Of a DNA stretch of 64,000 nucleotides, positions 52,477 through 62,481 are shown one piece after another. Made by a program: the position numbers and the translations under genes. Position 1 is the stretch's first letter. Each line of letters starts with the position of its first letter. The notes under the pieces were generated by a model that did no database searches, had not been told where the DNA came from, and saw nothing but the letters and a program-made list of their open reading frames with translations. Source of the DNA: Yersinia thracica (GTDB taxonomy: Bacteria > Pseudomonadota > Gammaproteobacteria > Enterobacterales > Enterobacteriaceae); NCBI RefSeq assembly GCF_902170565.1, contig NZ_CABHXX010000082.1:1-64000 (forward strand), written 5' to 3'.

Positions 52477-53703
52477 ATGTCGATGCAATCAGCAAAGTCT
52501 TTTTCTACTCAGGCTATTCATTATGGTTATCACCCTCAAGAGCATTTAGGCGCATTATCGCCACCAGTTTATATGAGCTCAACTTTCACTTTCCCCAGTG
52601 CGGAATACGGTGGGGCTTGTTTTGCCGGAACAGAGAAAGGTTATTTTTACTCAAGAATCAGTAACCCAACATTAGATTTATTGGAGCGCCGTATTGCCAT
52701 ACTGGAAGGCGGTGAGGCGGCAGTCTCTTTTTCATCCGGGATGGGGGCTATTACGGCTTGCTGTTGGACGTTTCTTAAACCGGGTGATGAAATCATTGTC
52801 GACCAAACCATTTATGGCTGCACTTATGCTTATTTTCATCATGGATTGGCGCGATTTGGGGTGAAAATTACCCACGTAGATTTAACTGATTCGCGAAAAC
52901 TGGCTGCGGCCATTTCAGAACAAACCAGGTTGGTTTATTGCGAAACTCCAGCTAATCCGAATATGCGAATTGTAGATATCGCGGCGCTAAGCCAAATTAC
53001 CCGTGCTAATGACGCGCTCTTTATCGTGGATAACACCTACTGCACCCCCTATTTGCAAACACCTTTGGCGCTAGGTGCGGATATTGTCGTGCATTCTGCG
53101 ACCAAATATTTGGGCGGGCACGGTGATTTGTTAGCGGGATTAGTGGTAACGCGCAAAAATCTGGCAGACCAAATTCGCCTGGTGGGGTTAAAAGATATGA
53201 ATGGCGCGGTATTATCTGCGCAGGATGCAGCACTGATTTTACGCGGGATGAAAACACTGGCTGTACGTATGGAAAGGCACTGCGCTAGCGCCCAAACTAT
53301 TGCTGAAAAGTTATCTCAGCATCCATTGGTTGAGCAGATTTATTATCCCGGATTACCAAACTTTCCCCAGCATGAGTTGGTCAAGCGGCAAATGACAGGG
53401 GCTGGCGGCATGATTGCTTTTGAACTTCGTGGCGGCATGGCGGCGGGTATCGCCTTTCTCAATGCGCTACAACTCATTTATCGTGCGGTCAGTTTGGGCG
53501 ACTGTGAAACATTAGCGCAGCACCCGGCCAGCATGACGCATTCCTCCTATACTCCGGAAGAGCGGCGTCATCATTTAATTAGCGATGGGTTAATTCGACT
53601 ATCGGTGGGGTTAGAGGATGTGGAGGATCTATTAAATGATTTACTTCAGGCATTAGAGGTCGCAAAGACAATCCATGGAAATGCCGAGTTAATCGCTGAT
53701 TGA
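52477..53703 (+). CDS. Methionine gamma-lyase (PLP)
   Basis: 408 residues; GAGGAT precedes ATG 52477. Cys/Met-metabolism PLP family. The residues that mark methionine gamma-lyase over cystathionine enzymes are present, shifted one from the Pseudomonas putida numbering: Tyr58 and Arg60 (YFYSRISNP), Tyr113 and Cys115 (TIYGCTY), PLP Lys210 (SATKYLGGHGD), Lys239-Asp240 (GLKDMNGAV). It would cleave methionine to methanethiol, ammonia and 2-oxobutyrate, and may release H2S from homocysteine or cysteine. Third gene of the cluster, 30 bp after DUF1641. Cytoplasmic tetramer in relatives. E. coli lacks such an enzyme here. Confidence 0.87.
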   Translation: MSMQSAKSFSTQAIHYGYHPQEHLGALSPPVYMSSTFTFPSAEYGGACFAGTEKGYFYSRISNPTLDLLERRIAILEGGEAAVSFSSGMGAITACCWTFLKPGDEIIVDQTIYGCTYAYFHHGLARFGVKITHVDLTDSRKLAAAISEQTRLVYCETPANPNMRIVDIAALSQITRANDALFIVDNTYCTPYLQTPLALGADIVVHSATKYLGGHGDLLAGLVVTRKNLADQIRLVGLKDMNGAVLSAQDAALILRGMKTLAVRMERHCASAQTIAEKLSQHPLVEQIYYPGLPNFPQHELVKRQMTGAGGMIAFELRGGMAAGIAFLNALQLIYRAVSLGDCETLAQHPASMTHSSYTPEERRHHLISDGLIRLSVGLEDVEDLLNDLLQALEVAKTIHGNAELIAD

Positions 53704-53741
53704 GAGGGGAAACCTTATCGCTTACTTTTCCAATTTAACCG

Positions 53742-53769
53742 GGTTAATCTGCTATTTTGCAGATTAACC
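53742..53769 (+). terminator. Hairpin ending the sulfur cluster
   Basis: Perfect 11-bp stem GGTTAATCTGC / GCAGATTAACC with a TATTTT loop, 38 bp after the lyase stop. No T-tract follows, so it may act as an mRNA-stabilising or Rho-assisted terminator. Confidence 0.55.
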
Positions 53770-53932
53770 TATTGTTATCGATTACTTATTCCTGCGAGAT
53801 TAATCCGAATCTCGTCACAATGCCCCACCTGACTCACATCTCTAACACCACCATCGTGCAGATCATTCACCGCCCGTTATCATTAATCATTACCCGAATG
53901 ATTCGGCAATAATGCATAAAGGAAGATAAACA

Positions 53933-54457
53933 ATGAAATTGAAATACTTACTGTTACCGGCGATGCTTTTCTCCGGCAGTTTATTGGCGGCAGATGTTAC
54001 CGTCACAATGAATGAAGCGCTGCCAACGGGCAATGGTAAGGCGCTGGGTACAGTTACCCTGACCGAAACCCCTTATGGATTATTGTTCACGCCAAATCTG
54101 ACTGGGCTGGTTGCGGGGGTTCATGGTTTCCATCTCCATGAAAATCCACGTTGTGCGCCGGGGCAGAAAGACGGTAAAGCGGTGCCCGCATTGGCTGCGG
54201 GCGGCCATTTCGACCCGCAAAAAACCGGGACGCACCTTGGGCCTTATAGTGATAAAGGGCATTTGGGTGACCTGCCGGGGCTGGTGGTCAATGCCGATGG
54301 CACTGCGACCTACCAAGTATTGGCTCCACGTCTGAAATCGTTATCAGAGGTGAAACAACATGCGCTAATGATTCATGCTGGTGGTGATAACTATGCCGAC
54401 CATCCAATGCCTTTGGGTGGTGGCGGTGCGCGAATGGCTTGTGGTGTCATCGAGTAA
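53933..54457 (+). CDS. sodC: Periplasmic Cu,Zn superoxide dismutase
   Basis: 174 residues. Signal peptide MKLKYLLLPAMLFSGSLLA, mature from ADVTVTMNEA. Copper and zinc ligands in HGFHLHENPRC, AGGHFDP, GPYSDKGHLGDLP and HALMIHAGGDNYADHP; the disulfide pair is Cys in NPRCAPGQ and MACGVIE. Removes superoxide in the periplasm and protects against phagocyte oxidative burst. The 229-bp gap upstream (53704-53932) contains the preceding hairpin and the sodC promoter; AAGGAAG precedes ATG. Confidence 0.96.
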   Translation: MKLKYLLLPAMLFSGSLLAADVTVTMNEALPTGNGKALGTVTLTETPYGLLFTPNLTGLVAGVHGFHLHENPRCAPGQKDGKAVPALAAGGHFDPQKTGTHLGPYSDKGHLGDLPGLVVNADGTATYQVLAPRLKSLSEVKQHALMIHAGGDNYADHPMPLGGGGARMACGVIE

Positions 54458-54560
54458 CGGCCTGATACAAACAAACTGGTAGCCTCGGTGTTACCCGTTT
54501 GGTCACAGCCAGGGAATCTGCGATAATCGCGCATTGGTTTGAATCACGATAGAGATGCTA

Positions 54561-55232
54561 ATGCAGTACCCGATTAATGAAATGTTCCAGACCTTGCAGG
54601 GCGAGGGTTACTTCACCGGCGTACCGGCGATTTTCGTGCGTTTGCAGGGCTGCCCAGTAGGTTGTAGCTGGTGCGACACCAAACATACCTGGGAAAAAGA
54701 GGCCGATCGGGAAGTCGATATGCAGCGCATCATGGTAAAAACTGCGGAAAGTGATCTCTGGGGAACAGCCAGCGAGCAGCAGTTATTGGATATTTTCCGT
54801 CAACAAGGATATACCGCCCGCCATGTAGTGATAACTGGGGGGGAGCCAGCGATTTACGATTTGCTTCCTTTAACATCTCAGTTGGAGCAAGCCGGTTACA
54901 GTTGCCAAATTGAAACTAGCGGGACTCATGAAGTGCAGTGTTCGGCGACCACGTGGGTGACGGTTTCGCCAAAAGTGAATATGCGCGGCGGCCTAAAAGT
55001 ATTACCGCAGGCATTACAGCGCGCAGATGAAATTAAGCACCCGGTGGGGCGTTTACGGGATATCGAAGCACTGGAAGCACTGCTGGTAACACTGACGGAT
55101 GACAAAAAGCGGATTATTGCTTTGCAGCCGATTAGTCAGAAAGAAGAAGCCACTAAGCTCTGCATTGAAACCTGTATCGCCAAGAATTGGCGGCTCTCCA
55201 TGCAGACGCATAAATACCTAAACATAGCTTAA
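54561..55232 (+). CDS. queE: 7-carboxy-7-deazaguanine synthase (radical SAM)
   Basis: 223 residues from ATG 54561 (MQYPINEMFQTLQGEG), as in E. coli; AGAG is 6-8 bases upstream. The nearby ATG 54555 is an alternative. Radical-SAM Cys cluster CPVGCSWCD (CX3CX2C), ITGGEPAIYD and the C-terminal SMQTHKYLNIA are present. It rearranges carboxytetrahydropterin to CDG in queuosine biosynthesis. Converges on queD, and GluQ (17.1 kb) uses the finished queuosine base. Confidence 0.96.
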   Translation: MQYPINEMFQTLQGEGYFTGVPAIFVRLQGCPVGCSWCDTKHTWEKEADREVDMQRIMVKTAESDLWGTASEQQLLDIFRQQGYTARHVVITGGEPAIYDLLPLTSQLEQAGYSCQIETSGTHEVQCSATTWVTVSPKVNMRGGLKVLPQALQRADEIKHPVGRLRDIEALEALLVTLTDDKKRIIALQPISQKEEATKLCIETCIAKNWRLSMQTHKYLNIA

Positions 55233-55265
55233 AGTGCAGGGCGTGGCAGCGCCCTGACGAATGAT

Positions 55266-55625
55266 TTAACCGCGGTAAACACAACCCGCCGAGCAGGTCT
55301 CTTTTACCATGACGGCGCTGAGTTCTGGTAATTGCGGTTTAAGCTGCTGCCAAATCCAACAGGCCAGCACTTCACTGGTCGGGTTTTCCAGACCGGGAAT
55401 GTCATTCAGATAGTGATGATCCAAACGTTCCCAAATTGGCTTGAATGCAGCCTTGAGATCAGCAAAGTCCATCACCCAGCCGGAGTGAGCATCAACTTCA
55501 CCTGTGACCTCAATACGGATCATAAATGAATGGCCGTGCAAACGACCACATTTGTGGCCCTCTGGGACATGGGGCAACAAGTGGGCGGCTTCAAACTGAA
55601 AATCTTTAAATAGGGTGGTGCTCAT
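55266..55625 (-). CDS. queD: 6-carboxy-5,6,7,8-tetrahydropterin synthase
   Basis: 119 residues. Catalyses the second step to queuosine, giving the QueE substrate. Zinc His and catalytic Cys in [26 protein letters not shown], and the Glu in [14 protein letters not shown]. Same strand relation and neighbours (queE convergent, cysJIH divergent) as in E. coli. The 386-bp gap to cysJ (55626-56011) is AT-rich and should hold the queD and cysJ promoters and CysB sites; I cannot place them. Confidence 0.96.
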   Translation of the reverse strand: MSTTLFKDFQFEAAHLLPHVPEGHKCGRLHGHSFMIRIEVTGEVDAHSGWVMDFADLKAAFKPIWERLDHHYLNDIPGLENPTSEVLACWIWQQLKPQLPELSAVMVKETCSAGCVYRG

Positions 55626-56011
55626 AATTCTGACCTTATTGACTCAAAAAACCGCCGCATAGTACCGGAAAGCATGGATACTGGCTATGAATGCGCGTAG
55701 CTGTATGCCCTATTGGGCTGGATGAATTTTGCTTATCTTCAACCTATTTCACTGATTTTTATACAGATGTAATTAATTTATGGCGAAATATCAGTGGGCA
55801 AAAATTTCCTAATAAGTTGAACACTTTAACTCATATCTATTACCTGAAAAACCACTTAGTCGTTTTGGTTATTTATTATTTCCATTGCTTCTTTAATTGT
55901 TATTATCGGGATGGTTAACCTTACAAACTATCAAGACTTTTGAGCGCAAACTGTTCGCACTGATAGCTGTCCGTGCCTATCGTGGCTAAGCATAAAGGAA
56001 TTAGTACTGCA

Positions 56012-57814
56012 ATGACGACTCAGGTTCCTCCTACTTCTTTACTCCCGCTATCGCCGGAGCAGTTGGCCCGCTTGCAAGCCGCGGTTGGTGAGTTTTCTCC
56101 CACCCAAATGGCATGGTTATCTGGCTACTTCTGGGGCATGGTTAACCAACAACCTGGCGCGGTTGTTGCTCCTGCTGTGGCCGCCCCAGCAGCGGCGATC
56201 ACCCTGATTTCTGCTTCCCAAACCGGCAATGCGCGGCGTTTGGCTGAACAGTTACGCGACGACCTTTTAGCCGCCAAACTTAACGTCAATCTGGTTAATG
56301 CCGGTGATTATAAGTTTAAACAGATAGCCCAAGAACGTTTGCTGGTGATTGTTGCTTCCACCCAAGGCGAAGGCGAACCCGCCGAAGAGGCTGTGGCGCT
56401 GCATAAGTTCTTATTCTCTAAAAAAGCGCCTAAATTGCCAGAAACCGCCTTTGCGGTGTTTGGCTTAGGCGATACTTCCTATGAGCATTTTTGTCAGGCG
56501 GGCAAAGATTTCGACAACAAATTGGCTGAGTTGGGCGCGCAGCGGTTAGTTGAAAGAGTGGATGCTGATGTGGAATATCAAGGATCAGCCCAACAGTGGC
56601 GTCAGCAGGTTGTGGCGGCCTTGCAAGCCAGAGTGCCAGCCCAATCAACAGCGGCGGCGGCGGTCACACAAAGTGGTGTGGTCGATGAAATGACCTCCAG
56701 CCCTTATAGCAAAACCGCGCCACTTACCGCGCAGTTATCGGTACAGCAAAAAGTCACGGGGCGTCATTCTGAAAAAGATGTGCGCCACATTGAAATTGAT
56801 TTAGGGGACTCCGGGCTGCGCTATCAGCCGGGTGATGCTCTGGGGGTCTGGTTTGATAATGACCCGGCACTGGTCGATGAGTTGCTGGCGCTATTGTGGC
56901 TTAAAGGTGATGAGCCGGTCAGTATTGATGGGCAGAATATATTGGTGTCACAAGCGCTGCGTAGCCATCTTGAACTGACGCAAAATACCACGGTGATTGT
57001 CGATAAATACGCCGCACTGTCCCGTGATGAGAAATTGATTGCTTTGCTGGCGGATAAACCGGCGCTGCAACATTACGCCAAGAACACCCCGATTGTGGAT
57101 ATGGTTCGTCAGGCCCCCTCTGATCTGAATGCCGATCAATTGGTTGCACTGTTGCGGCCACTAACTCCTCGCCTCTATTCCATTGCCTCCTCACAAGCTG
57201 AAACTGAGAATGAAGTGCATATTACCGTCGGTGTGGTGCGCTATGAGATTGATGGCCATCCACGTGCTGGCGGTGCTTCGGGGTATCTGGCGGACAGACT
57301 GGCAGTGGATGACGATATTCGCATCTTTATCGAACATAACGATAACTTCCGTTTACCGGCTAACCCAGAAACTCCAGTGATAATGATTGGGCCGGGAACC
57401 GGCATCGCGCCTTTCCGCGCCTTTATGCAGCAGCGCGAAGCCGATGGAGCCACGGGCAAGAACTGGCTACTTTTCGGTAACCCACATTTCACTGAAGATT
57501 TTCTCTATCAGGTTGAATGGCAACGTTATGTCAAAGACGGCTTGCTGACCCGCATTGATCTGGCCTGGTCGCGCGATCAAGCCCATAAAATATATGTACA
57601 AGACAAACTGCGCGAGCAAGGTGCAGAACTGTGGGACTGGATCCAACAAGGTGCCCACATTTACGTCTGTGGCGATGCCAACCGCATGGCTAAAGATGTT
57701 GAGCAAGTTTTACTGGACGTGGTGGCTCTGCACGGCGCGATGGATGCTGAGCAGGCTGATGAATATTTAAGTGAGCTGCGCCTGGCGCGCCGTTATCAGC
57801 GGGATGTGTACTGA
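56012..57814 (+). CDS. cysJ: Sulfite reductase flavoprotein alpha subunit
   Basis: 600 residues from ATG 56012 ([17 protein letters not shown]). Order: flavodoxin-like FMN domain ([39 protein letters not shown]), FAD domain ([19 protein letters not shown]), NADPH domain ([25 protein letters not shown]) and C-terminal RRYQRDVY. Passes electrons from NADPH to CysI. It overlaps cysI by one base (TGATG), so the subunits are coupled. Part of the cysJIH operon of assimilatory sulfate reduction. Confidence 0.97.
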   Translation: MTTQVPPTSLLPLSPEQLARLQAAVGEFSPTQMAWLSGYFWGMVNQQPGAVVAPAVAAPAAAITLISASQTGNARRLAEQLRDDLLAAKLNVNLVNAGDYKFKQIAQERLLVIVASTQGEGEPAEEAVALHKFLFSKKAPKLPETAFAVFGLGDTSYEHFCQAGKDFDNKLAELGAQRLVERVDADVEYQGSAQQWRQQVVAALQARVPAQSTAAAAVTQSGVVDEMTSSPYSKTAPLTAQLSVQQKVTGRHSEKDVRHIEIDLGDSGLRYQPGDALGVWFDNDPALVDELLALLWLKGDEPVSIDGQNILVSQALRSHLELTQNTTVIVDKYAALSRDEKLIALLADKPALQHYAKNTPIVDMVRQAPSDLNADQLVALLRPLTPRLYSIASSQAETENEVHITVGVVRYEIDGHPRAGGASGYLADRLAVDDDIRIFIEHNDNFRLPANPETPVIMIGPGTGIAPFRAFMQQREADGATGKNWLLFGNPHFTEDFLYQVEWQRYVKDGLLTRIDLAWSRDQAHKIYVQDKLREQGAELWDWIQQGAHIYVCGDANRMAKDVEQVLLDVVALHGAMDAEQADEYLSELRLARRYQRDVY

Positions 57815-59544
57815 TGAATGAAAAACACCCAGGGCCATTGGTTGTTGCTGGAAAGCTTTCCGACGGCGAGCGCATGAAGTCACAGAGCAATTTCCTCCGC
57901 GGGACGATTGCAGAGGATTTGAATGACGGGCTGACCGGCGGTTTCAACGGCGATAACTTCCTACTGATTCGCTTCCACGGAATGTATCAGCAAGATGACC
58001 GCGATATCCGCGCTGAACGGACGGAACAGAAGCTTGAACCTCGTCATGCCATGATGCTGCGCTGCCGTTTGCCCGGCGGGATTATTACTCCGCAACAGTG
58101 GCTAGGTATTGATAAATTTGCTGCGGATAACACCTTATACGGCAGCATCCGTATCACTAACCGCCAGACATTCCAGTTTCATGGCATTCTGAAAGGAAAT
58201 GTGAAACCGGCTCACCAGTTGCTCAATCAATTGGGCTTGGATGCATTGGCGACGGCAAATGATGTTAACCGTAACGTACTCTGTACCTCAAACCCAGTGG
58301 AATCAGTGCTCCATCAGGAAGCCTACGAATGGGCGAAGAAGATTTCTGAACATTTGTTACCGCGCACTCGTGCTTATGCTGAAATCTGGCTGGATGCAGA
58401 AAAAGTCGCGACCACCGATGAAGAACCGATCCTCGGTGCGACTTATTTACCGCGCAAATTTAAAACTACAGTCGTCATTCCGCCGCAAAATGATGTTGAT
58501 CTCCATGCCAATGACCTCAACTTTGTTGCGGTGGCGGAGAAAGGCAAGTTGGTCGGTTTTAACGTGTTGGTTGGCGGTGGGTTATCCATTGCTCACGGTG
58601 ATAAGAATACTTACCCACGTAAAGCCAGTGAATTCGGCTATATCCCGTTACAACACACTTTGGCGATTGCAGAGGCGGTGGTGACCACTCAGCGTGACTG
58701 GGGCAACCGCACTGATCGTAAGAATGCTAAAACCAAATATACGCTAGAGCGCGTCGGTGTTGATGTGTTTAAGGCCGAAGTTGAAAAGCGCGCGGGTGTG
58801 AGTTTCTCGGCTATCAAACCTTATCAATTTACTGGCCGCGGTGATCGCATCGGTTGGGTGAAAGGTATTGATAAAAAGTGGCATTTGACCCTATTTATCG
58901 AAAATGGCCGTTTGCTGGATTACCCCGGTCGCAGTCTGAAAACCGGTGTGGCAGAAATTGCCAAAATCCATCAGGGCGATTTCCGTTTAACCGCTAATCA
59001 GAACCTGATTGTGGCGGGGGTGCCGGAAAAAGACAAAGCGCGCATTGAAGCATTGGCCCGTGAGCACGGCTTGATGGATGACAATGTCAGCCCGCAGCGT
59101 GAAAACTCGATGGCCTGTGTTTCGTTCCCAACTTGCCCATTGGCAATGGCTGAAGCTGAACGTTTCTTGCCGGAATTTGTCACCCGCATTGAAGGTATTT
59201 TACAGCAACATGGTTTGCCCGATGAACATATTGTGATGCGAGTCACCGGCTGTCCGAATGGTTGCGGCCGTGCTTTGCTGGCTGAAGTGGGGCTGGTGGG
59301 CAAAGCCATGGGGCGCTATAACCTGCATCTGGGCGGCAACCGTGAAGGCACGCGGATACCGCGCATGTACCGTGAAAACATTACCGAAGATGAAATTCTG
59401 GCGATTACCGACCAGTTAGTCGGGCGCTGGGCTAAGGAACGCCATACTGATGAGGGTTTCGGTGATTTTGTTATTCGTGTCGGTGTTATTGCTCCGGTGA
59501 TAGATTCAGCCCGCGACTTTTATGATGTTCAGGAGGCGGTGTGA
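57814..59544 (+). CDS. cysI: Sulfite reductase hemoprotein beta subunit
   Basis: 576 residues. Siroheme and 4Fe-4S enzyme that reduces sulfite to sulfide. Cluster Cys in [14 protein letters not shown] and [10 protein letters not shown]; siroheme-binding Arg/Lys in [13 protein letters not shown]-like [14 protein letters not shown] and RNVLCTSNP. The C-terminus has ~6 more residues than E. coli. Its siroheme is supplied by the CysG encoded at 62.5 kb. Overlaps cysH by four bases (GTGA). Confidence 0.97.
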   Translation: MNEKHPGPLVVAGKLSDGERMKSQSNFLRGTIAEDLNDGLTGGFNGDNFLLIRFHGMYQQDDRDIRAERTEQKLEPRHAMMLRCRLPGGIITPQQWLGIDKFAADNTLYGSIRITNRQTFQFHGILKGNVKPAHQLLNQLGLDALATANDVNRNVLCTSNPVESVLHQEAYEWAKKISEHLLPRTRAYAEIWLDAEKVATTDEEPILGATYLPRKFKTTVVIPPQNDVDLHANDLNFVAVAEKGKLVGFNVLVGGGLSIAHGDKNTYPRKASEFGYIPLQHTLAIAEAVVTTQRDWGNRTDRKNAKTKYTLERVGVDVFKAEVEKRAGVSFSAIKPYQFTGRGDRIGWVKGIDKKWHLTLFIENGRLLDYPGRSLKTGVAEIAKIHQGDFRLTANQNLIVAGVPEKDKARIEALAREHGLMDDNVSPQRENSMACVSFPTCPLAMAEAERFLPEFVTRIEGILQQHGLPDEHIVMRVTGCPNGCGRALLAEVGLVGKAMGRYNLHLGGNREGTRIPRMYRENITEDEILAITDQLVGRWAKERHTDEGFGDFVIRVGVIAPVIDSARDFYDVQEAV

Positions 59545-60275
59545 GTCAATTCAATCTCAATGAACTTAATGCGCTGCCGAAAGCGGAACAAGCCGCGGCA
59601 TTGGCGCTGGTTAATGGGCAACTGGAGCATTTAACCGCGCAAGAGCGCGTCAGTTGGGCATTAGAAAATCTGCCCGGTGAGTTTGTGCTCTCTTCCAGTT
59701 TTGGTATTCAGGCGGCAGTTTGCTTGCATTTGGTGACGCGGCAGCGCCCTGATATCCCGGTGATCCTCACGGATACCGGCTATCTGTTCCCGGAAACTTA
59801 TCAGTTTATTGATTCTCTCACTGAAAAACTTCAGCTTAATTTGCAAGTGTTTCGCGCCCCTCAAAGCCCGGCCTGGCAAGAAGCTCGCTATGGCAAATTG
59901 TGGGAACAGGGTGTTGAGGGGATTGAGCGCTATAACGACCTGAATAAAGTTGAGCCGATGAACCGCGCACTGGAAACTTTAGGTGCTCAAACCTGGTTTG
60001 CCGGCCTGCGCCGTGAGCAATCGGGTAGCCGGGCAAAATTACCCGTTTTAGCCATTGCGCGCGGAGTGTTCAAATTGCTTCCTATCATTGATTGGGATAA
60101 CCGCCAAGTTTATCAGTATTTGACCCAAAATGGCCTGAGTTACCATCCATTGTGGGAGCAGGGTTATTTATCTGTCGGCGATACCCATACAACCCGTAAA
60201 TGGGAGCCGGGCATGAGCGAAGAAGAAACGCGCTTCTTTGGCCTAAAACGTGAATGCGGTCTGCATGAAAGCTGA
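59541..60275 (+). CDS. cysH: Phosphoadenosine phosphosulfate reductase
   Basis: 244 residues from GTG 59541. Reduces PAPS to sulfite with thioredoxin. Substrate-binding [13 protein letters not shown] (P-loop-like), [25 protein letters not shown], and the catalytic Cys in the C-terminal ECGLHES. No second pair of Cys, so it is the PAPS-type enzyme and not the iron-sulfur APS type. Last gene of cysJIH; terminator follows. Confidence 0.97.
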   Translation: MSQFNLNELNALPKAEQAAALALVNGQLEHLTAQERVSWALENLPGEFVLSSSFGIQAAVCLHLVTRQRPDIPVILTDTGYLFPETYQFIDSLTEKLQLNLQVFRAPQSPAWQEARYGKLWEQGVEGIERYNDLNKVEPMNRALETLGAQTWFAGLRREQSGSRAKLPVLAIARGVFKLLPIIDWDNRQVYQYLTQNGLSYHPLWEQGYLSVGDTHTTRKWEPGMSEEETRFFGLKRECGLHES

Positions 60276-60295
60276 GTGCGACTGATTGAGAATAG

Positions 60296-60319
60296 GGGCG
60301 CAAATAGCGCCCATTTTTT
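60296..60319 (+). terminator. Rho-independent terminator of cysJIH
   Basis: GGGCGC (60296-60301), AAATA, GCGCCC (60307-60312), then ATTTTTTG. Lies in the 51-bp gap before the convergent hicB. Confidence 0.85.
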
Positions 60320-60326
60320 GCGGTGA

Positions 60327-60734
60327 TTAACGGGCAATTCGCTCTCGAGCCAACTCCGCCAAGAACTGACTACGATTCCTATAACCACGGTGGGTGGCGA
60401 TAAATTTATCGATCGCAGTGAGTAGATTCTGCGACATTGTCAGATTAAATTTTATGGCCTTACTTTCATATTTGGCCGGATCTATCTCAACAAATCCTAA
60501 AATCCCGCCATCCTCTCTTAACCGCGGATCGCCAATATAGCGGTGAGGATCTTGGGGGGGGAGGGGTAATGGAAAACCCTCATCCATTAATGCTTCAATA
60601 TGAACAGCAAAGGCTTCTTCAGCATTTTTGCTAATATCAGCAAAGGTATTGCCCGCAAAAAAGCAGCTGTCGATATCAGGAAAATAGCCGTCGAATCCGT
60701 CCACGGTACTGAAGATGAAAATAGGGTAGATCAT
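60327..60734 (-). CDS. hicB: HicB-family antitoxin
   Basis: 135 residues from ATG 60734 (MIYPIFIFSTVDGFDGYFPD), with GGGAG eight bases upstream. The N-terminal RNase H-like HicB domain (GCxFAG-like CFFAGNTFADISKNAEEAF, FPLPLPPQD) binds the toxin. The C-terminus (93-135; NLTMSQNLLTAIDKFIATHRGY, RSQFLAELARERI) is a ribbon-helix-helix DNA-binding fold for autoregulation. It follows hicA by 21 bp on the same strand; the palindromes upstream of hicA are its likely operators. Confidence 0.9.
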   Translation of the reverse strand: MIYPIFIFSTVDGFDGYFPDIDSCFFAGNTFADISKNAEEAFAVHIEALMDEGFPLPLPPQDPHRYIGDPRLREDGGILGFVEIDPAKYESKAIKFNLTMSQNLLTAIDKFIATHRGYRNRSQFLAELARERIAR

Positions 60735-60755
60735 GGTTAACTCCCTAAGCATTGT

Positions 60756-60956
60756 TTAAATCAATTTAATCCCGGAAATCTGCTGAGCTTGTCGCAGTAT
60801 GCCTTTGGATAACTCCTTGCGGGGATGGGGCAGTGTAATAATTTTACGGACTCCTGGTTTGCACAAAGTCATATGGCTTCCGCTATTGGTTTTTTTCTCA
60901 CCTCTGATTTGCCAACCCGCATCCTGTAAGCGTTTTATTAATTCGCCACTCTCCAT
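60756..60956 (-). CDS. hicA: HicA-family mRNA interferase toxin
   Basis: 66 residues from ATG 60956 (MESGELIKRLQDAGW), with AGGAG seven bases upstream; a longer frame to 61001 would run into the operator. Double-stranded-RNA-binding-like fold: LIKRLQDAGWQIRGEKKTNSGSHMTLCKPG with catalytic His28, then TLPHPRKELSKGILRQAQ. Expected to cut mRNA when free of HicB. First gene of the pair. The two fill the place between cysH and iap that holds CRISPR-Cas in E. coli K-12. Confidence 0.92.
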   Translation of the reverse strand: MESGELIKRLQDAGWQIRGEKKTNSGSHMTLCKPGVRKIITLPHPRKELSKGILRQAQQISGIKLI

Positions 60957-60975
60957 GTGATCTCCTGGTGAGCTG

Positions 60976-60998
60976 CTAGTAGGTATCATACCCACTAG
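60976..60998. promoter_or_regulatory. hicAB operator 1 (palindrome)
   Basis: CTAGTAGGTATCATACCCACTAG is a near-perfect 23-bp palindrome 20 bp upstream of hicA. With the second copy it fits a paired HicB ribbon-helix-helix site. Confidence 0.7.
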
Positions 60999-61017
60999 CA
61001 AGATTGAGTCAATTATT

Positions 61018-61037
61018 TATGGGTATCATACCCACTA
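61018..61037. promoter_or_regulatory. hicAB operator 2 (palindrome repeat)
   Basis: TATGGGTATCATACCCACTA repeats the GGTATCATACCCACTA part of operator 1, 40 bp further upstream (GGGTATCATACCC at 61021-61033). The AT-rich stretch between them probably holds the promoter. Confidence 0.65.
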
Positions 61038-61059
61038 AAAGTTATACGCGAAAAGCATG

Positions 61060-61084
61060 AAAAAGGGCGACCATAATGATCGCC
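61060..61084 (-). terminator. Terminator of iap
   Basis: On the minus strand, GGCGATCATTATGGTCGCC forms a stem followed by CTTTTTC. About 60 bp beyond the iap stop and upstream of the hicA promoter region. Confidence 0.7.
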
Positions 61085-61143
61085 AAAGCTTTGAATACAT
61101 TGATTTTTTTACTCGTTTTGCGCGATGTTTCGCACGGTGAAAA

Positions 61144-62196
61144 TTATTTTTTAGCGCCAGCTAACGCTTGTATCAGCGGCAATAATATCTGCACCGTATC
61201 ACCTGTGCGTTTAGTGATACGGCCGGGCAAGAACTTGTCCAGATAGTTTAAGTTATCCAGTGGGCTTTGATGGCGGGTAGTTCCTTGTGGAAAATGCTTG
61301 CTGATAGCCCGTTGCTGGCAACCATCTTGATTTCCTAAGCGATAGTTACTGGCCTCAACGGATAACACCGCTATTCCGGCGGCATCAAAGGCATTTTTCT
61401 CTGCCTTGCAGGGGGAGATTACCGGGCCTTTTACGGTGGCGGCGGTAATACCATAGCGGCGGGCCAGTGTCAGCGCTTGATCCTTTGCAGTAATGGCGGC
61501 GGGCTGATTACTGGCATTAAAATAGAGGCGATCGCCGGTGATCAAATTATCCAAATTGATCACCAGTAATGTGTTAGCTTTTTCAGCCGTGCTCATCCGT
61601 TGCAGATAATTTTCCGTGCCTTGCGCCCCTATCTCTTCGGCACTCAGTGCGACAAAACGTAAATCATAGCGCAGCGGCGTTTTTTTGAGGCGCTCCGCCA
61701 GCTCCAGCATCACCCCCACACCCGCCGCATTATCATCAACACCTTGCAGTGTTAAACCCCCCAGATTTTTATCTAAATCTTCGTCGCTTTGTGGGGTGTA
61801 AGTATCAAAGTGCGCCATGATGATTATCTGCTTTTGATCATCCGCTTTGTTGGCTGCATTCTCTTTATCTGTTGATATATTGCGGGCAGCAATCACTGAA
61901 GTGGCACTGATATTTCGCCAGTTTTGTTTACCATTTTTACTGGTATAGAGATAACGGGTATTAAACCCCCGCAAATTACTCTGATAGCCCATCTGCTGAA
62001 AACGATGATTAATATATTCAGCGGCCAGCAATTCCGCTGGGCTGCCCGCCATACGGCCAGGAAAGTAGGTGCTGATGTGGCGAGCTTGTTGTTCAGCTAT
62101 TTGACCGATGGCTGGCAATGTCGCTGCCTGAAGTGACAGGACGGCAGTTAAACTCAGTGTAAAGAGTGCCCACTTTAGGCAACGGCGGGAAAACAT
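61144..62196 (-). CDS. iap: Alkaline phosphatase isozyme conversion aminopeptidase
   Basis: 350 residues. Signal peptide MFSRRCLKWALFTLSLTAVLSLQAA. M28-family zinc peptidase: metal residues in IIMAHFDTYTP (His-Asp), GVDDNAAGVGVMLELA (bridging Asp), LSAEEIGAQG (Glu pair) and a downstream Asp/His. In E. coli Iap trims the N-terminal Arg of alkaline phosphatase in the periplasm. Same neighbourhood (cysH side and cysD side) as in E. coli. The 273-bp gap to cysG holds the divergent promoters. Confidence 0.9.
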   Translation of the reverse strand: MFSRRCLKWALFTLSLTAVLSLQAATLPAIGQIAEQQARHISTYFPGRMAGSPAELLAAEYINHRFQQMGYQSNLRGFNTRYLYTSKNGKQNWRNISATSVIAARNISTDKENAANKADDQKQIIIMAHFDTYTPQSDEDLDKNLGGLTLQGVDDNAAGVGVMLELAERLKKTPLRYDLRFVALSAEEIGAQGTENYLQRMSTAEKANTLLVINLDNLITGDRLYFNASNQPAAITAKDQALTLARRYGITAATVKGPVISPCKAEKNAFDAAGIAVLSVEASNYRLGNQDGCQQRAISKHFPQGTTRHQSPLDNLNYLDKFLPGRITKRTGDTVQILLPLIQALAGAKK

Positions 62197-62481
62197 ACTG
62201 AAATATCCTTGTTAAAGTCAGAGCCACACCTACTGGCATGGACAACGCGGTATAGTATGAAACTCTCTGGGGAAATAGACAATTTGTATACTTCCTAAAG
62301 TGCGGATATTTATGTCACCAGATAAGAAAGTTCGTCACAGTGATGATCGGCTAGCATAGCTGGGAACCCTGTCATCACGCCTATATATCATTATGGAACT
62401 TGTAATTACTTTTCGTCATTTCATAAGGCCATAACCCCCCCCTATAGTCACCCTACGCTTATTATGTAATTGAAGGATGCT

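Noticed and set aside
55691-55918. 75-codon open frame between queD and cysJ
   Set aside because: Covers the expected cysJ/queD promoter region, is low in complexity and has no recognisable motif.
60276-61143. CRISPR array between cysH and iap, as in E. coli
   Set aside because: Only two copies of a palindrome upstream of hicA are present, with no spacers or cas genes; they fit hicAB operators better.
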